From contig NZ_RZOY02000004.1 in NCBI RefSeq assembly GCF_004022705.2, positions 434,001-498,000 on the forward strand: a stretch of DNA of 64,000 bases. The letters are read 5' to 3'. This stretch comes from Mesorhizobium sp. M2D.F.Ca.ET.226.01.1.1 (GTDB lineage Bacteria; Pseudomonadota; Alphaproteobacteria; Rhizobiales; Rhizobiaceae). Of this stretch, positions 18,103 through 25,951 are shown in pieces (position 1 is the first letter of the stretch; each line of letters begins with the position of its first letter). The translations under genes and the position numbers were made by a program. Under the pieces are notes generated by a model. It had not been told where the DNA came from and did no database searches. It worked only from the letters and a program-made list of their open reading frames with translations.

Positions 18103-19215
18103 ATGGCGAAAATCGAGAAAATCGAATTGCGCATGGTCGACCTCATGCCGAAGGTGAAGCGCACCGATGCCATTCAGAGCTTCGTCAGCCAGGAAACGCC
18201 GATCGTCACTGTCACCGATGCCGACGGCGCGTCGGGCACCGGCTACAGCTACACGATCGGCACTGGCGGCTCTTCGGTCATGCGGCTTCTGGCCGATCAT
18301 CTGGCGCCGTGCCTGATCGGCCGCGACGCCGATCAGATCGAAGCGATCTGGCACGATCTCGAATTTGCCACCCACGCCACCACCATCGGCGCCATCACCG
18401 CGATCGCGCTGGCCGCGATCGACACGGCGCTTTGGGACCTGCGGGCGAGAAAACAGAACCTGCCGCTCTGGAAGCTCGCCGGCGGCGCCAAGGACCGCTG
18501 CCCGCTCTACACGACAGAAGGCGGCTGGCTGCATATCGAGAAGCAGGCTTTGGTCGATGACGCGCTCGAGGCAAAGGCCAAGGGTTTTACTGGCTCGAAG
18601 GTCAAGATCGGCAAGCCGCATGGCTCCGAGGATTTTTCGCGGCTGTCGGCGGTGCGCAGGGCGGTCGGCGACGGCTACGAGATCATGACCGACTGCAACC
18701 AGGGTTTTTCCGTCGACGAAGCGATCCGCCGCGCCGAGCGGCTGCGCGAGCTCGACCTTGCCTGGATCGAGGAGCCGCTGCCGGCCGACGACATAGATGG
18801 CCATGTGCGGCTGTCGAATTCGACCGCGACGCCGATCGCCGTCGGCGAGTCGCTCTATTCGATCAGGCACTTCCGCGAGTACATGCAGAAAGGCGGCGCC
18901 AACATCATCCAGGTCGATGTCGGCCGCATCGGCGGCATCACACCCTGGCTGAAAGTCGCCCATGCGGCGGAGGCCTTCGACATGCCGGTCTGCCCGCATT
19001 TCCTGATGGAGTTGCATGTCAGCCTGGTCTGCGCCATCCAGAACGGCAAATATGTCGAGTATATTCCGCAGCTCGATGAGTTGACGGGCGCCAAGATGCG
19101 CATCGAGGATGGCCATGCGCTGGCGCCTAGCGAGCCGGGCATCGGCATCGACTGGAACTGGGACGCCGTGAAGGCAAGAAGCATCGCCGAATTCACCACG
19201 GCGATCGTGAAATAG
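18103..19215 (+). CDS. enolase-superfamily sugar-acid dehydratase/racemase (MR/MLE type)
   Basis: A 370-residue mandelate racemase/muconate-lactonizing enzyme homologue. The N-terminal capping domain covers about residues 1-125. In the barrel the KxK pair is in SKVKIGK, and the metal ligands are in TDCNQ (Asp), WIEEP (Glu) and VGES (Glu). A possible general acid/base His is in VCPHFLMELH. It starts 1 bp after the ATPase, so it is in the same transcript. Substrate unassigned: the true L-fuconate dehydratase of the locus is at 21874, so this enzyme may act on a second acid or epimer. Confidence 0.88.
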   Translation: MAKIEKIELRMVDLMPKVKRTDAIQSFVSQETPIVTVTDADGASGTGYSYTIGTGGSSVMRLLADHLAPCLIGRDADQIEAIWHDLEFATHATTIGAITAIALAAIDTALWDLRARKQNLPLWKLAGGAKDRCPLYTTEGGWLHIEKQALVDDALEAKAKGFTGSKVKIGKPHGSEDFSRLSAVRRAVGDGYEIMTDCNQGFSVDEAIRRAERLRELDLAWIEEPLPADDIDGHVRLSNSTATPIAVGESLYSIRHFREYMQKGGANIIQVDVGRIGGITPWLKVAHAAEAFDMPVCPHFLMELHVSLVCAIQNGKYVEYIPQLDELTGAKMRIEDGHALAPSEPGIGIDWNWDAVKARSIAEFTTAIVK

Positions 19216-19225
19216 GGAGGCGGAT

Positions 19226-19555
19226 ATGCAGCGCATGGGCATGGTGCTTGGGTTGAAACCCGAGAAGGTCGAGGAATATGTCCGCCTTCACGCCGCCGTC
19301 TGGCCGGACGTGCTGACCACGATCTCGGCCTGCAACATCAAGAACTACTCGATCTACCTGAAGCGGCCGGAGAACCTGCTGTTCTCCTATTTCGAATATC
19401 ACGGCACCGACTACGCCGCCGACATGGCCAAGATGGCGGCCGATCCCAAGACGCAGGAATGGTGGTCGGTCTGCATGCCCTGTCAGGAGCCGCTGGAAAC
19501 GCGCAAGGAGGGCGAATGGTGGGCGATGATGGACGAGGTCTTCCATTATGACTGA
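19226..19555 (+). CDS. L-rhamnose mutarotase family protein (COG3254)
   Basis: A 109-residue RhaM/RhaU-type mutarotase, which interconverts sugar anomers. The motifs MQRMGMVLGLKPEKVEEYVRLHAAVWPDVL, NIKNYSIYL and WWSVCMPCQEP are family features; the conserved His in RLHAAVWP is the expected acid/base residue. GGAGGC lies 5 bases before the ATG. It overlaps the next gene by 8 bp. In this context it may act on L-fucose or another 6-deoxyhexose rather than rhamnose. Confidence 0.92.
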   Translation: MQRMGMVLGLKPEKVEEYVRLHAAVWPDVLTTISACNIKNYSIYLKRPENLLFSYFEYHGTDYAADMAKMAADPKTQEWWSVCMPCQEPLETRKEGEWWAMMDEVFHYD

Positions 19556-20621
19556 TGCCTTCGATCCGGCATCGCTGTCGCAGTCCTGGCCGAAGCCGTC
19601 GAAGCCGCGCCCGATCGTCACCTTCGGCGCCGGCTCGATCGTCGGCGACGCGCATTTTCCTGCCTACCGCAAGGGCGGTTTCCCGATTTCCGGCCTCTAC
19701 GACCCGGACCAGGCGAAGGCGCAGAAGCTCGCCGAGACCTGGGGCGTGACGGCGTTCCGCTCGGTCGAGGAGGCCGCGGCGGTGCAGGACGCGATCTTCG
19801 ACCTCGCCACGCCGCCCGGCCGGCACGCCGAGGTGCTTAAGGCGCTGCCCGACGGCGCCGTGGCGCTGATCCAGAAGCCTATGGGCAATTATCTCGGTGA
19901 GGCGACGGAGATCCTCGAAATCTGCCGCGCTAAGCAGCTCAAGGCCGCGGTCAACTTCCAGCTCCGCTTCGCGCCGATGATGCTGGCGCTGAAGGACGCA
20001 ATCGCCAAGGGCTGGCTGGGCGAGGTCGTCGATTTCGATGCGCTTCTGGCGCTCGACACACCCTGGCAGCTGTGGGAATTCCTGCTCAAGGCGCCGCGCG
20101 TTGAGATCGCCATGCATTCGATCCACTATCTCGACCTGATCCGCCAACTGTTGGGCGACCCCAAGGGTGTCCATGCGAAAACGCTCGGCCATCCCAATCA
20201 CAAGGTCGCGCAGACCCGCACCAGCGCCATCCTCGACTATGGCGAGACGGTGCGCTGCGCGCTGTCGATCAACCACGACCACAAGTTCGGGCGCCGGCAT
20301 CAGGCCTGCGAATTCCGCATCTGCGGCACCGAGGGCGCCGCCTATGTCAAGCTCGGCCTCAACCTCGACTATCCGCGCGGCGAACCGGACATTCTGGAAA
20401 TCCATCCCAAGGGCGGCTCGGAGTGGGTCCCCGTCCCCCTCGCCGGCGAATGGTTCCCCGATGCCTTTGTCGGCCGCATGGCCAATGTCCAGCGCTTCGC
20501 ATCCGGCGAGGACGCCGAGCTGGTCAGCTCCGTCGAGGATGCCTGGCACACCATGGCGCTGGTCGAAGCCGCCTATAAATCGAGCGCCGCGCCGGCGACG
20601 CCGCTCGCCGCAAAGCCGTAG
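19548..20621 (+). CDS. Gfo/Idh/MocA family oxidoreductase
   Basis: A 357-residue NAD(P)-dependent dehydrogenase of the Gfo/Idh/MocA family. The Rossmann motif is [15 protein letters not shown] (about residues 25-39). The conserved EKP of the family is QKPMG here, an unusual replacement of Glu by Gln next to the catalytic Lys. The substrate-binding loop contains [15 protein letters not shown], with the paired His/Asp expected near the active site. It overlaps the mutarotase by 8 bp. It is a candidate sugar dehydrogenase for the first oxidation step, since no other dedicated fucose dehydrogenase is evident; unproven. Confidence 0.88.
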   Translation: MTDAFDPASLSQSWPKPSKPRPIVTFGAGSIVGDAHFPAYRKGGFPISGLYDPDQAKAQKLAETWGVTAFRSVEEAAAVQDAIFDLATPPGRHAEVLKALPDGAVALIQKPMGNYLGEATEILEICRAKQLKAAVNFQLRFAPMMLALKDAIAKGWLGEVVDFDALLALDTPWQLWEFLLKAPRVEIAMHSIHYLDLIRQLLGDPKGVHAKTLGHPNHKVAQTRTSAILDYGETVRCALSINHDHKFGRRHQACEFRICGTEGAAYVKLGLNLDYPRGEPDILEIHPKGGSEWVPVPLAGEWFPDAFVGRMANVQRFASGEDAELVSSVEDAWHTMALVEAAYKSSAAPATPLAAKP

Positions 20622-20629
20622 GGCACGAG

Positions 20630-21076
20630 ATGGAACAGGTCATCTATTTCGAGGACTACGAGATCGGCTCGTCGCGGCTCACCAGCGGCCGCACCATCAC
20701 CGAGACCGATTTCGTCGTCCATGCCGGCCACACCGGCGATTTCTTCCCGCACCACATGGATGCCGAGTTCATGAAGACGACGCCCTTCGGCCAGCGCATC
20801 GCGCATGGCACGCTGGTCTTCTCGGTCGGCGTCGGCCTGACGGCGAGCGTCATCAACCCGGTCGCCTTCTCCTACGGCTATGACCGGCTGCGCTTCATCA
20901 AGCCGGTCTTCATCGGCGACACGATCCGCACGCGCACGACGATCGCGGCAAAAGAGGATGATCCGAAACGGCCAAACGCCGGACGCGTCATTGAGCGTGT
21001 CGAGGTTTTGAACCAGCGCGACGAGGTCGTGCTGGCGGCCGACCACATCTACATTGTCGAGCGACGGCCCGGCTGA
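20630..21076 (+). CDS. MaoC family hydratase/dehydratase, catalytic type
   Basis: A 148-residue hotdog-fold enoyl-CoA-hydratase-type protein. The catalytic segment [11 protein letters not shown] keeps the Asp and His of the hydratase-2 motif, and RIAHGTL keeps the following conserved His. [24 protein letters not shown] is nearly identical to a segment in the gene at 9065, so the two are paralogues. It lies 8 bp behind the oxidoreductase gene. Its presence with a CoA transferase in the same locus implies a CoA-thioester intermediate. Confidence 0.92.
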   Translation: MEQVIYFEDYEIGSSRLTSGRTITETDFVVHAGHTGDFFPHHMDAEFMKTTPFGQRIAHGTLVFSVGVGLTASVINPVAFSYGYDRLRFIKPVFIGDTIRTRTTIAAKEDDPKRPNAGRVIERVEVLNQRDEVVLAADHIYIVERRPG

Positions 21077-21094
21077 AAGACGGAGACAAAGGAC

Positions 21095-21826
21095 ATGGCG
21101 GATATTACAGGCAAGGTCGTGGTCGTCACGGCGGCGGCGCAAGGCATCGGACTGGCAAGCGCGCTGGCTTTCGCGAAAGCGGGCGCCATCGTCCACGCCA
21201 CCGACATCAACGAGGCGGCCCTGGCCGACCTCGCCAAGACGCCTGGCATTTCGCCGCGAAAACTCGACGTGCTGAACGACGAGGCGGTGAAGGCCGCCTT
21301 CGCCGAGATCGGTCGCGTCGATGCGCTGTTCAACTGCGCCGGCTTCGTCCATGCGGGCTCGATCCTGGAGATGAAGGACGAGGATCTCGACTTCGCCCTC
21401 AATCTCAATGTGCGTGCCATGATCCGCACCATCCGCGCCGTGCTGCCCGGCATGCTGGAGCGCGGCGATGGCGCGATCATCAACATGTCCTCGGTTGCCG
21501 GCGCACCCAAGGGCGTGCCGAACCGCTTTGCTTACGGCGTGACCAAGGCCGCCGTTATCGGCCTGACCAAATCGATCGCCGCCGACTACGTCGCCAAAGG
21601 CATACGCTGCAACGCCATCTGCCCGGGCACGGTCGAGAGCCCTTCGCTGCAGGGCCGCATGCAGGCGCAAGGCGACTATGAGGCGGCGCGCGCAGCCTTC
21701 ATTGCCCGCCAGCCGATGGGCAGGATCGGCACGCCGGAGGAGATCGCCGATCTCGCCGTCTACCTGGCTGGCGCCACCTATACGACTGGGCAGGCCTACA
21801 ACATCGACGGCGGCTGGTCGATCTGA
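21095..21826 (+). CDS. SDR oxidoreductase, 2-keto-3-deoxy-L-fuconate dehydrogenase-like
   Basis: A 243-residue classical SDR. Motifs: TAAAQGIGLA (cofactor), NCAGF (replacing NNAG), a catalytic Ser in NMSSVAG, YGVTKAAV (Tyr/Lys pair), and the C-terminal GQAYNIDGGWSI. The acidic HATDIN at the end of strand 2 predicts NAD+ preference. This type next to L-fuconate dehydratase usually oxidises C4 of 2-keto-3-deoxy-L-fuconate. GGAGAC lies upstream of the ATG; 47 bp separate it from the dehydratase. Confidence 0.9.
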   Translation: MADITGKVVVVTAAAQGIGLASALAFAKAGAIVHATDINEAALADLAKTPGISPRKLDVLNDEAVKAAFAEIGRVDALFNCAGFVHAGSILEMKDEDLDFALNLNVRAMIRTIRAVLPGMLERGDGAIINMSSVAGAPKGVPNRFAYGVTKAAVIGLTKSIAADYVAKGIRCNAICPGTVESPSLQGRMQAQGDYEAARAAFIARQPMGRIGTPEEIADLAVYLAGATYTTGQAYNIDGGWSI

Positions 21827-21873
21827 GGCCTGTCCGGCGATCCAATGACGAGGCAGGCCAGCACGAGGCAGCA

Positions 21874-23151
21874 ATGACGAAAATCACGGACCTCAGAACC
21901 TTCGACCTGCGCTTCCCGACGTCGCAAAGCCTCGACGGCTCGGACGCGATGAATCCGGACCCGGATTACTCGGCCGCCTATGTCATCCTGGACACCGATG
22001 TCCCGTCGCTGAAAGGCCATGGGCTCACCTTCACCATCGGCCGCGGCAACGAGATCTGCTGCGCGGCGATCGAGGCGCTGCGCCATCTGGTCGTCGGGCT
22101 TGACCTCGACTGGGTCAGAGAGGATCCCGGCCGTTTCTGGCATCATGTGACCGGCGACAGCCAGTTGCGCTGGATCGGCCCGGACAAGGGCGCCATGCAT
22201 CTCGCCGTCGGCGCGGTGGTCAATGCCGTCTGGGATCTCTGGGCGAAGGAAGCCGGCAAGCCGGTCTGGCGCCTGGTCGCCGAGATGAGCCCGGAAGAGA
22301 TCGTCAGGATCGTCGACTTCCGCTATCTCACCGACGCCATCACGCCGGCCGAGGCGCTTGAGATTTTGAAGAAGGCCGAGGCCGGCAAGGCCGAGCGAAT
22401 CGCCACGCTCGAGCGCGAAGGCTATGCCTGCTACACCACTTCGGCCGGCTGGCTCGGCTATCCCGACGACAAGCTCAGGCGCCTTTGCCAGGAGGCGGTC
22501 GACGACGGCTTCAATCACATCAAGCTGAAGGTCGGCCGCGACCGCGCCGACGACATCCGCCGCCTGAGCATCGCCCGCGAGGTGATCGGTCCCGACCGCT
22601 ACCTGATGATCGACGCCAACCAGGTCTGGGAGGTGGACCAGGCGATCGACTGGCTGAAGGACCTCGCCTTCGCCAAGCCCTTCTTCATCGAGGAACCGAC
22701 CAGTCCCGACGACGTCGCCGGCCATGCCAAGATCCGCAAGGCTGTCGCGCCGATCAAGGTCGCGACCGGCGAGATGTGCCAGAACCGCATCATGTTCAAG
22801 CAGTTCATCGCCGGCGGCGCGATCGACGTCGTGCAGATCGATTCCTGCCGCATGGGCGGACTGAACGAAGTGCTGGCCGTGCTTCTGATAGCCGCCAAGT
22901 TCGGCCTGCCGGTCTGGCCGCATGCCGGCGGCGTCGGCTTGTGCGAATATGTCCAGCATCTGTCGATGATCGACTATGTCTCGGTGTCAGGCACGAAGGA
23001 CGGCCGGGTGGTCGAATATGTCGACCACCTGCACGAGCATTTCCTTGAGCCCTGCGTCATCCGCGATGCCGCCTATATGCCGCCCCAGGCGCCGGGCTTT
23101 TCGATCGAGATGAAGGCGAAGTCGATCGAGGATTACCTGTATCGCTCCTGA
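21874..23151 (+). CDS. L-fuconate dehydratase
   Basis: A 425-residue enolase-superfamily enzyme converting L-fuconate to 2-keto-3-deoxy-L-fuconate. It matches the FucD/ENOSF1 type: NPDPDYSAAYVIL, GHGLTFTIGRGNEI, and KLKVGR (KxK base). Metal ligands lie in DANQ, FIEEPTSPDD and GEMCQN, and a terminal His base in WPHAGGVGLCEYVQH. Full length. It is the last gene of the long plus-strand operon running from 13796. It is the strongest single substrate marker for the locus: L-fucose or a close relative (for example D-arabinose-type acids). Confidence 0.94.
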   Translation: MTKITDLRTFDLRFPTSQSLDGSDAMNPDPDYSAAYVILDTDVPSLKGHGLTFTIGRGNEICCAAIEALRHLVVGLDLDWVREDPGRFWHHVTGDSQLRWIGPDKGAMHLAVGAVVNAVWDLWAKEAGKPVWRLVAEMSPEEIVRIVDFRYLTDAITPAEALEILKKAEAGKAERIATLEREGYACYTTSAGWLGYPDDKLRRLCQEAVDDGFNHIKLKVGRDRADDIRRLSIAREVIGPDRYLMIDANQVWEVDQAIDWLKDLAFAKPFFIEEPTSPDDVAGHAKIRKAVAPIKVATGEMCQNRIMFKQFIAGGAIDVVQIDSCRMGGLNEVLAVLLIAAKFGLPVWPHAGGVGLCEYVQHLSMIDYVSVSGTKDGRVVEYVDHLHEHFLEPCVIRDAAYMPPQAPGFSIEMKAKSIEDYLYRS

Positions 23152-23219
23152 CGTCGGTGCCCGTGACCGCAATGGTGTCGCTGGGCCGACCAGCCGCGAA
23201 TCGGCTATGCCTGTCGCCT

Positions 23220-23879
23220 ATGCAGGAGACTTCCCTCTACGAGCCAGTGAAGCGGTTCCTTGAGAGCATGGATTTCGCCGTCAAGGGCGAGATCGGCGGC
23301 TGCGACGTGGTAGGCCTGCGCGATGGCGAGCCGCCGGTTGTCGTCATCTGCGAGTTGAAGCTGCAATTCAATCTCGAGCTGATCCTGCAAGCCGTCGACC
23401 GCGCGGCGGCGTGTGACGAAGTGTGGCTCGCCGCCTATATGTCCGCGCGCGGCAAGGGCCGCGAGCATGATCGCCGGTTTCGAGCGCTTTGCCGCCGCCT
23501 TGGTTTCGGCCTGTTGGGTGTCGGCAAGAAGGGCGAGGTGGAGCTGTTGCTCAGTCCCGCCGCCTTGCCGCCGCGCCGGGATCCCAGGCGGCGCTCACGC
23601 TTGGTCGAGGAGCATCACCGCCGCAAGGGCGATCCATCCATCGGCGGCAGCACGCGCAAGAAACCGATCATGACCGCCTATCGGCAGGAGGCGCTCGCCT
23701 GCGCCGCCGCCATGGCCGACGGCCCGAAACGGCCGCGCGACCTCAAGACGCTTTCGCCACGCGCCGCGAGCATCCTTCTGCACAATCACTATGGCTGGTT
23801 CGCCAGAGCCGAGCGCGGCGTCTATGCGCTGACCGAAGCCGGCCTTGCGGCGATTGGACCTTTGCCGGCGGCGCTATAA
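23220..23879 (+). CDS. DUF2161 family protein (PD-(D/E)XK phosphodiesterase-like)
   Basis: A 219-residue protein of the DUF2161 family. The putative nuclease core is EIGGCDVVGL, then VVVICELKLQFNLELILQAVDRA, giving the D...ExK arrangement of PD-(D/E)XK enzymes. The C-terminal third (about residues 150-219) has a winged-helix-like region (RPRDLKTLSPRAASILLHNHYGWFARAERGVYALTEAG). I chose ATG 23220 (MQETSLYEPVKRFLE) to match the family N-terminus; an in-frame ATG at 23157 would add 21 residues. Role unknown; 68 bp after the fuconate dehydratase and probably independent. Confidence 0.8.
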   Translation: MQETSLYEPVKRFLESMDFAVKGEIGGCDVVGLRDGEPPVVVICELKLQFNLELILQAVDRAAACDEVWLAAYMSARGKGREHDRRFRALCRRLGFGLLGVGKKGEVELLLSPAALPPRRDPRRRSRLVEEHHRRKGDPSIGGSTRKKPIMTAYRQEALACAAAMADGPKRPRDLKTLSPRAASILLHNHYGWFARAERGVYALTEAGLAAIGPLPAAL

Positions 23880-23925
23880 GCTTTCGCACCACGGAATCTT
23901 TGCCAGTTCAGCACCCGGCGCCGGT

Positions 23926-24042
23926 CTACCATTCGGCAAATGAGCCGTCCTTGGGGCGCCAGACCGGGTTGCGCCATCGGTGTCCTTCCTTGGTGCGCTC
24001 CTTCACGCAGTCCTCGACCCGGACCGTCGGGATTGGCGACAT
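23926..24042 (-). CDS. possible 38-residue small protein
   Basis: A short minus-strand frame (MSPIPTVRVEDCVKERTKEG...) ending FAEW, 31 bp beyond the stop of the GlxA-type regulator and on the same strand. A GAGG lies 6-7 bases before the ATG. It has mixed, protein-like composition with WRNPVWRP, unlike the surrounding noise. No known family recognised; conservation in other genomes would decide. Confidence 0.35.
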   Translation of the reverse strand: MSPIPTVRVEDCVKERTKEGHRWRNPVWRPKDGSFAEW

Positions 24043-24073
24043 AGCCATCCTCAACACGGCCTTGTTGGCCCGC

Positions 24074-25021
24074 TCAGAAGCGCTCACGGTAGTCGCGCGG
24101 GTTGGTGCCGAGGACGCGTAGAAAGCCGCGCCGCATCGTTTCCTCGGAACCGAAGCCGCAGCGCCGGGCCGTCTGGCCGACCGTTTGTCCCCGCTCCAGC
24201 ATCCGCCGTGCTGCTTCGATCCGGATCTCCTCGACGGCGCGGGCGGGTGTGCGCCCGGTCGCCTCCTGGTAGAGCCGCGAGAAACTGCGCCGGCTCATAT
24301 TGGCGCGGTCGGCCAATTGCTCCAGCGAAAGGTCGGCGCTGAGATTGTCCAGGATCCATCCATGCAGCCGGTCGAAGCGCCCGTCGCCTTCCTGCAGCTT
24401 GAGTGTCTGGCTGAACTGCGCCTGGCCGCCGGGACGCTTCAGGAAGACCACCAGCTCACGCGCCACCGCAAGCGCCATGCGCCGGCCAAGGTCGGCCTCG
24501 ACGAAGGAAAGCGCGAGATCAATGCCCGCCGTCACGCCGGCCGAGGTCCACACATTGCCGTCGCGAATGAAGATCGGGTCGGGGTCTAGCCGAACCGCCG
24601 GAAAACGCCGGGTGAACTCCGCACAGCGTCCCCAATGCGTAACCGCGCGGCGGCCGTCGAGCAGGCCGGCCTCAGCCAGCAGCATGGCGCCGCTGCAGAC
24701 GGAAGCCGTTCGCGTGGCATCGCGCGAGCGGCCGATGATCCACTGGATCAGCTCAGCCTCCTCGCAGGCCGCGTTGACGCCCCAGCCGCCGGGCACGATC
24801 ACCGTGTCGATCTCTGTCCCGTGCGCAGGCAGCGCCGCTGCCTCCAATACCAGGCCGGACGATGTCCTGATCCGCGGCGAAGCGGCGACGACAACGACCT
24901 CATAGGCGGCCGCTTCGCCGGCTTGTGTCCTGAAGTCGTTGGCGCTGGCGAAAACCTGAAGCGGGCCGCTGACATCGAGGAGCTGGATGTCGGGATAGGC
25001 GAGGATTTCGATGCGGCGCAT
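24074..25021 (-). CDS. GlxA family transcriptional regulator (DJ-1/PfpI + AraC HTH)
   Basis: A 315-residue protein. Residues 1-190 form a DJ-1/PfpI-type domain with SVCSGAMLLAEAGLLDG (nucleophile-elbow Cys) and VTHWGRCAEFTRRFP. Residues about 215-315 form an AraC double helix-turn-helix (LSLEQLADRANMSRRSFSRLYQEATGRTPARAV, then VGQTARRCGFGSEETMRRGFLRVLG). I chose start 25021 (MRRIEILAYPD); the frame runs on to 25177 through the divergent intergenic region. It is divergent from a DJ-1-type hydratase with 100 bp between, so it likely controls that gene. Confidence 0.93.
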   Translation of the reverse strand: MRRIEILAYPDIQLLDVSGPLQVFASANDFRTQAGEAAAYEVVVVAASPRIRTSSGLVLEAAALPAHGTEIDTVIVPGGWGVNAACEEAELIQWIIGRSRDATRTASVCSGAMLLAEAGLLDGRRAVTHWGRCAEFTRRFPAVRLDPDPIFIRDGNVWTSAGVTAGIDLALSFVEADLGRRMALAVARELVVFLKRPGGQAQFSQTLKLQEGDGRFDRLHGWILDNLSADLSLEQLADRANMSRRSFSRLYQEATGRTPARAVEEIRIEAARRMLERGQTVGQTARRCGFGSEETMRRGFLRVLGTNPRDYRERF

Positions 25022-25085
25022 GGCTTTGGCCTGAAACGAGGGATGATTGGCGATCGGGCCAAAGCATGATGCCGTAGATTGCCCG

Positions 25086-25108
25086 AAGTCAACCTGCCCC
25101 AAGTCAAC
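25086..25108. promoter_or_regulatory. direct repeat AAGTCAAC, candidate AraC-type site
   Basis: AAGTCAAC occurs at 25086-25093 and 25101-25108, 15 bp apart, within the similar contexts CCCGAAGTCAAC and CCCCAAGTCAAC, just ahead of the hydratase ribosome site. AraC-family proteins bind direct half-sites, so this fits the adjacent GlxA-type regulator. Confidence 0.5.
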
Positions 25109-25121
25109 TGTGGAGATTTCC

Positions 25122-25829
25122 ATGAGCCTCCGTTTCGGCATTCTCGTATTTCCCAATGTCCAGCAACTCGACCTCACCGGGCCTTATGAGGTTATGGCAA
25201 CGGTCAAGGGCGCGGAGGTGGAACTGATCTGGAAGGATCGCAACCCGGTGACGTCCTCGACGCGCCTTTCCCTGACACCGACGGCGACCTTCGAGGATTG
25301 CCCGCCGCTCGACGTGCTGTGCGTTCCAGGCGGTGGCGGCGTCAACGCGCTGCTCGAGGACAAGGCGGTTCTCGATTTCGTCTGGGAGCGCGCGGCGCAG
25401 GCGCGCTACATCACCTCGGTGTGCAGCGGCGCCCTGGTGCTTGGCGCTGCCGGACTGCTCAAGGGTAAGCGCGCCACCACGCACTGGTATGCCCACGATT
25501 TCCTTGAAGAGTTCGGCGCGGTCCCCGTCGATGCGCGGATCGTCGAGGACGGCAGGCTGATCACCGCCGGTGGCGTCACCTCGGGGATCGATTTCGGCCT
25601 GGCGCTCGTCGCAAGACTGCTCGGCCAGGCGGAAGCCGAGATCGTGCAACTCTCGCTCGAATATGCGCCGGCGCCGCCCTTCCGCTCCGGCACGCCGGCC
25701 GAGGCTTCGCCTTCTGTCCTGGCGGAGGCCAAGGAGCGGCTTTCGGGTTCGAGGCGGGTTCGCGAGGAGATGTTCGCGCGCTGGCGCGAAGAACGCGCAT
25801 CGGCCATGCCGGCGCGCATCCGCGCGTGA
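25122..25829 (+). CDS. DJ-1/PfpI family protein, isocyanide hydratase-like
   Basis: A 235-residue single-domain DJ-1/PfpI protein. Landmarks: FGILVFPNVQQLDLTGPYEV, a VPGGGGVNAL loop, the Cys elbow TSVCSGALVLGAAGLLKG, and RATTHWYAHDFLEEFGA. These resemble cyclohexyl-isocyanide hydratase (InhA), which adds water to isonitriles to give N-formamides. I chose ATG 25122 because TGGAGA lies 5 bases upstream; the ORF opens at 25047. It is divergent from the GlxA-type regulator. The true substrate is uncertain. Confidence 0.85.
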   Translation: MSLRFGILVFPNVQQLDLTGPYEVMATVKGAEVELIWKDRNPVTSSTRLSLTPTATFEDCPPLDVLCVPGGGGVNALLEDKAVLDFVWERAAQARYITSVCSGALVLGAAGLLKGKRATTHWYAHDFLEEFGAVPVDARIVEDGRLITAGGVTSGIDFGLALVARLLGQAEAEIVQLSLEYAPAPPFRSGTPAEASPSVLAEAKERLSGSRRVREEMFARWREERASAMPARIRA

Positions 25830-25915
25830 TACGACAGGCCCGAATGGCGAAAATCCGCGTCGTTCGGCCCAGCTTCGTTTCGACTGTTGACTCGTCTTTC
25901 CGCTTATGCACAAAT

Positions 25916-25926
25916 TGGTTGGACCA
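25916..25926. promoter_or_regulatory. FadR-type GntR operator TGGTTGGACCA
   Basis: TGGTTGGACCA fits the FadR-subfamily consensus TNGTNNNACNA exactly and is palindromic (TGGT-TGG-ACCA). It lies 26 bases before the TTG start of the GntR gene, consistent with autoregulation of the whole operon. Confidence 0.65.
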
Positions 25927-25951
25927 TTGAACCACTTTAGGCGCAGCCGGA

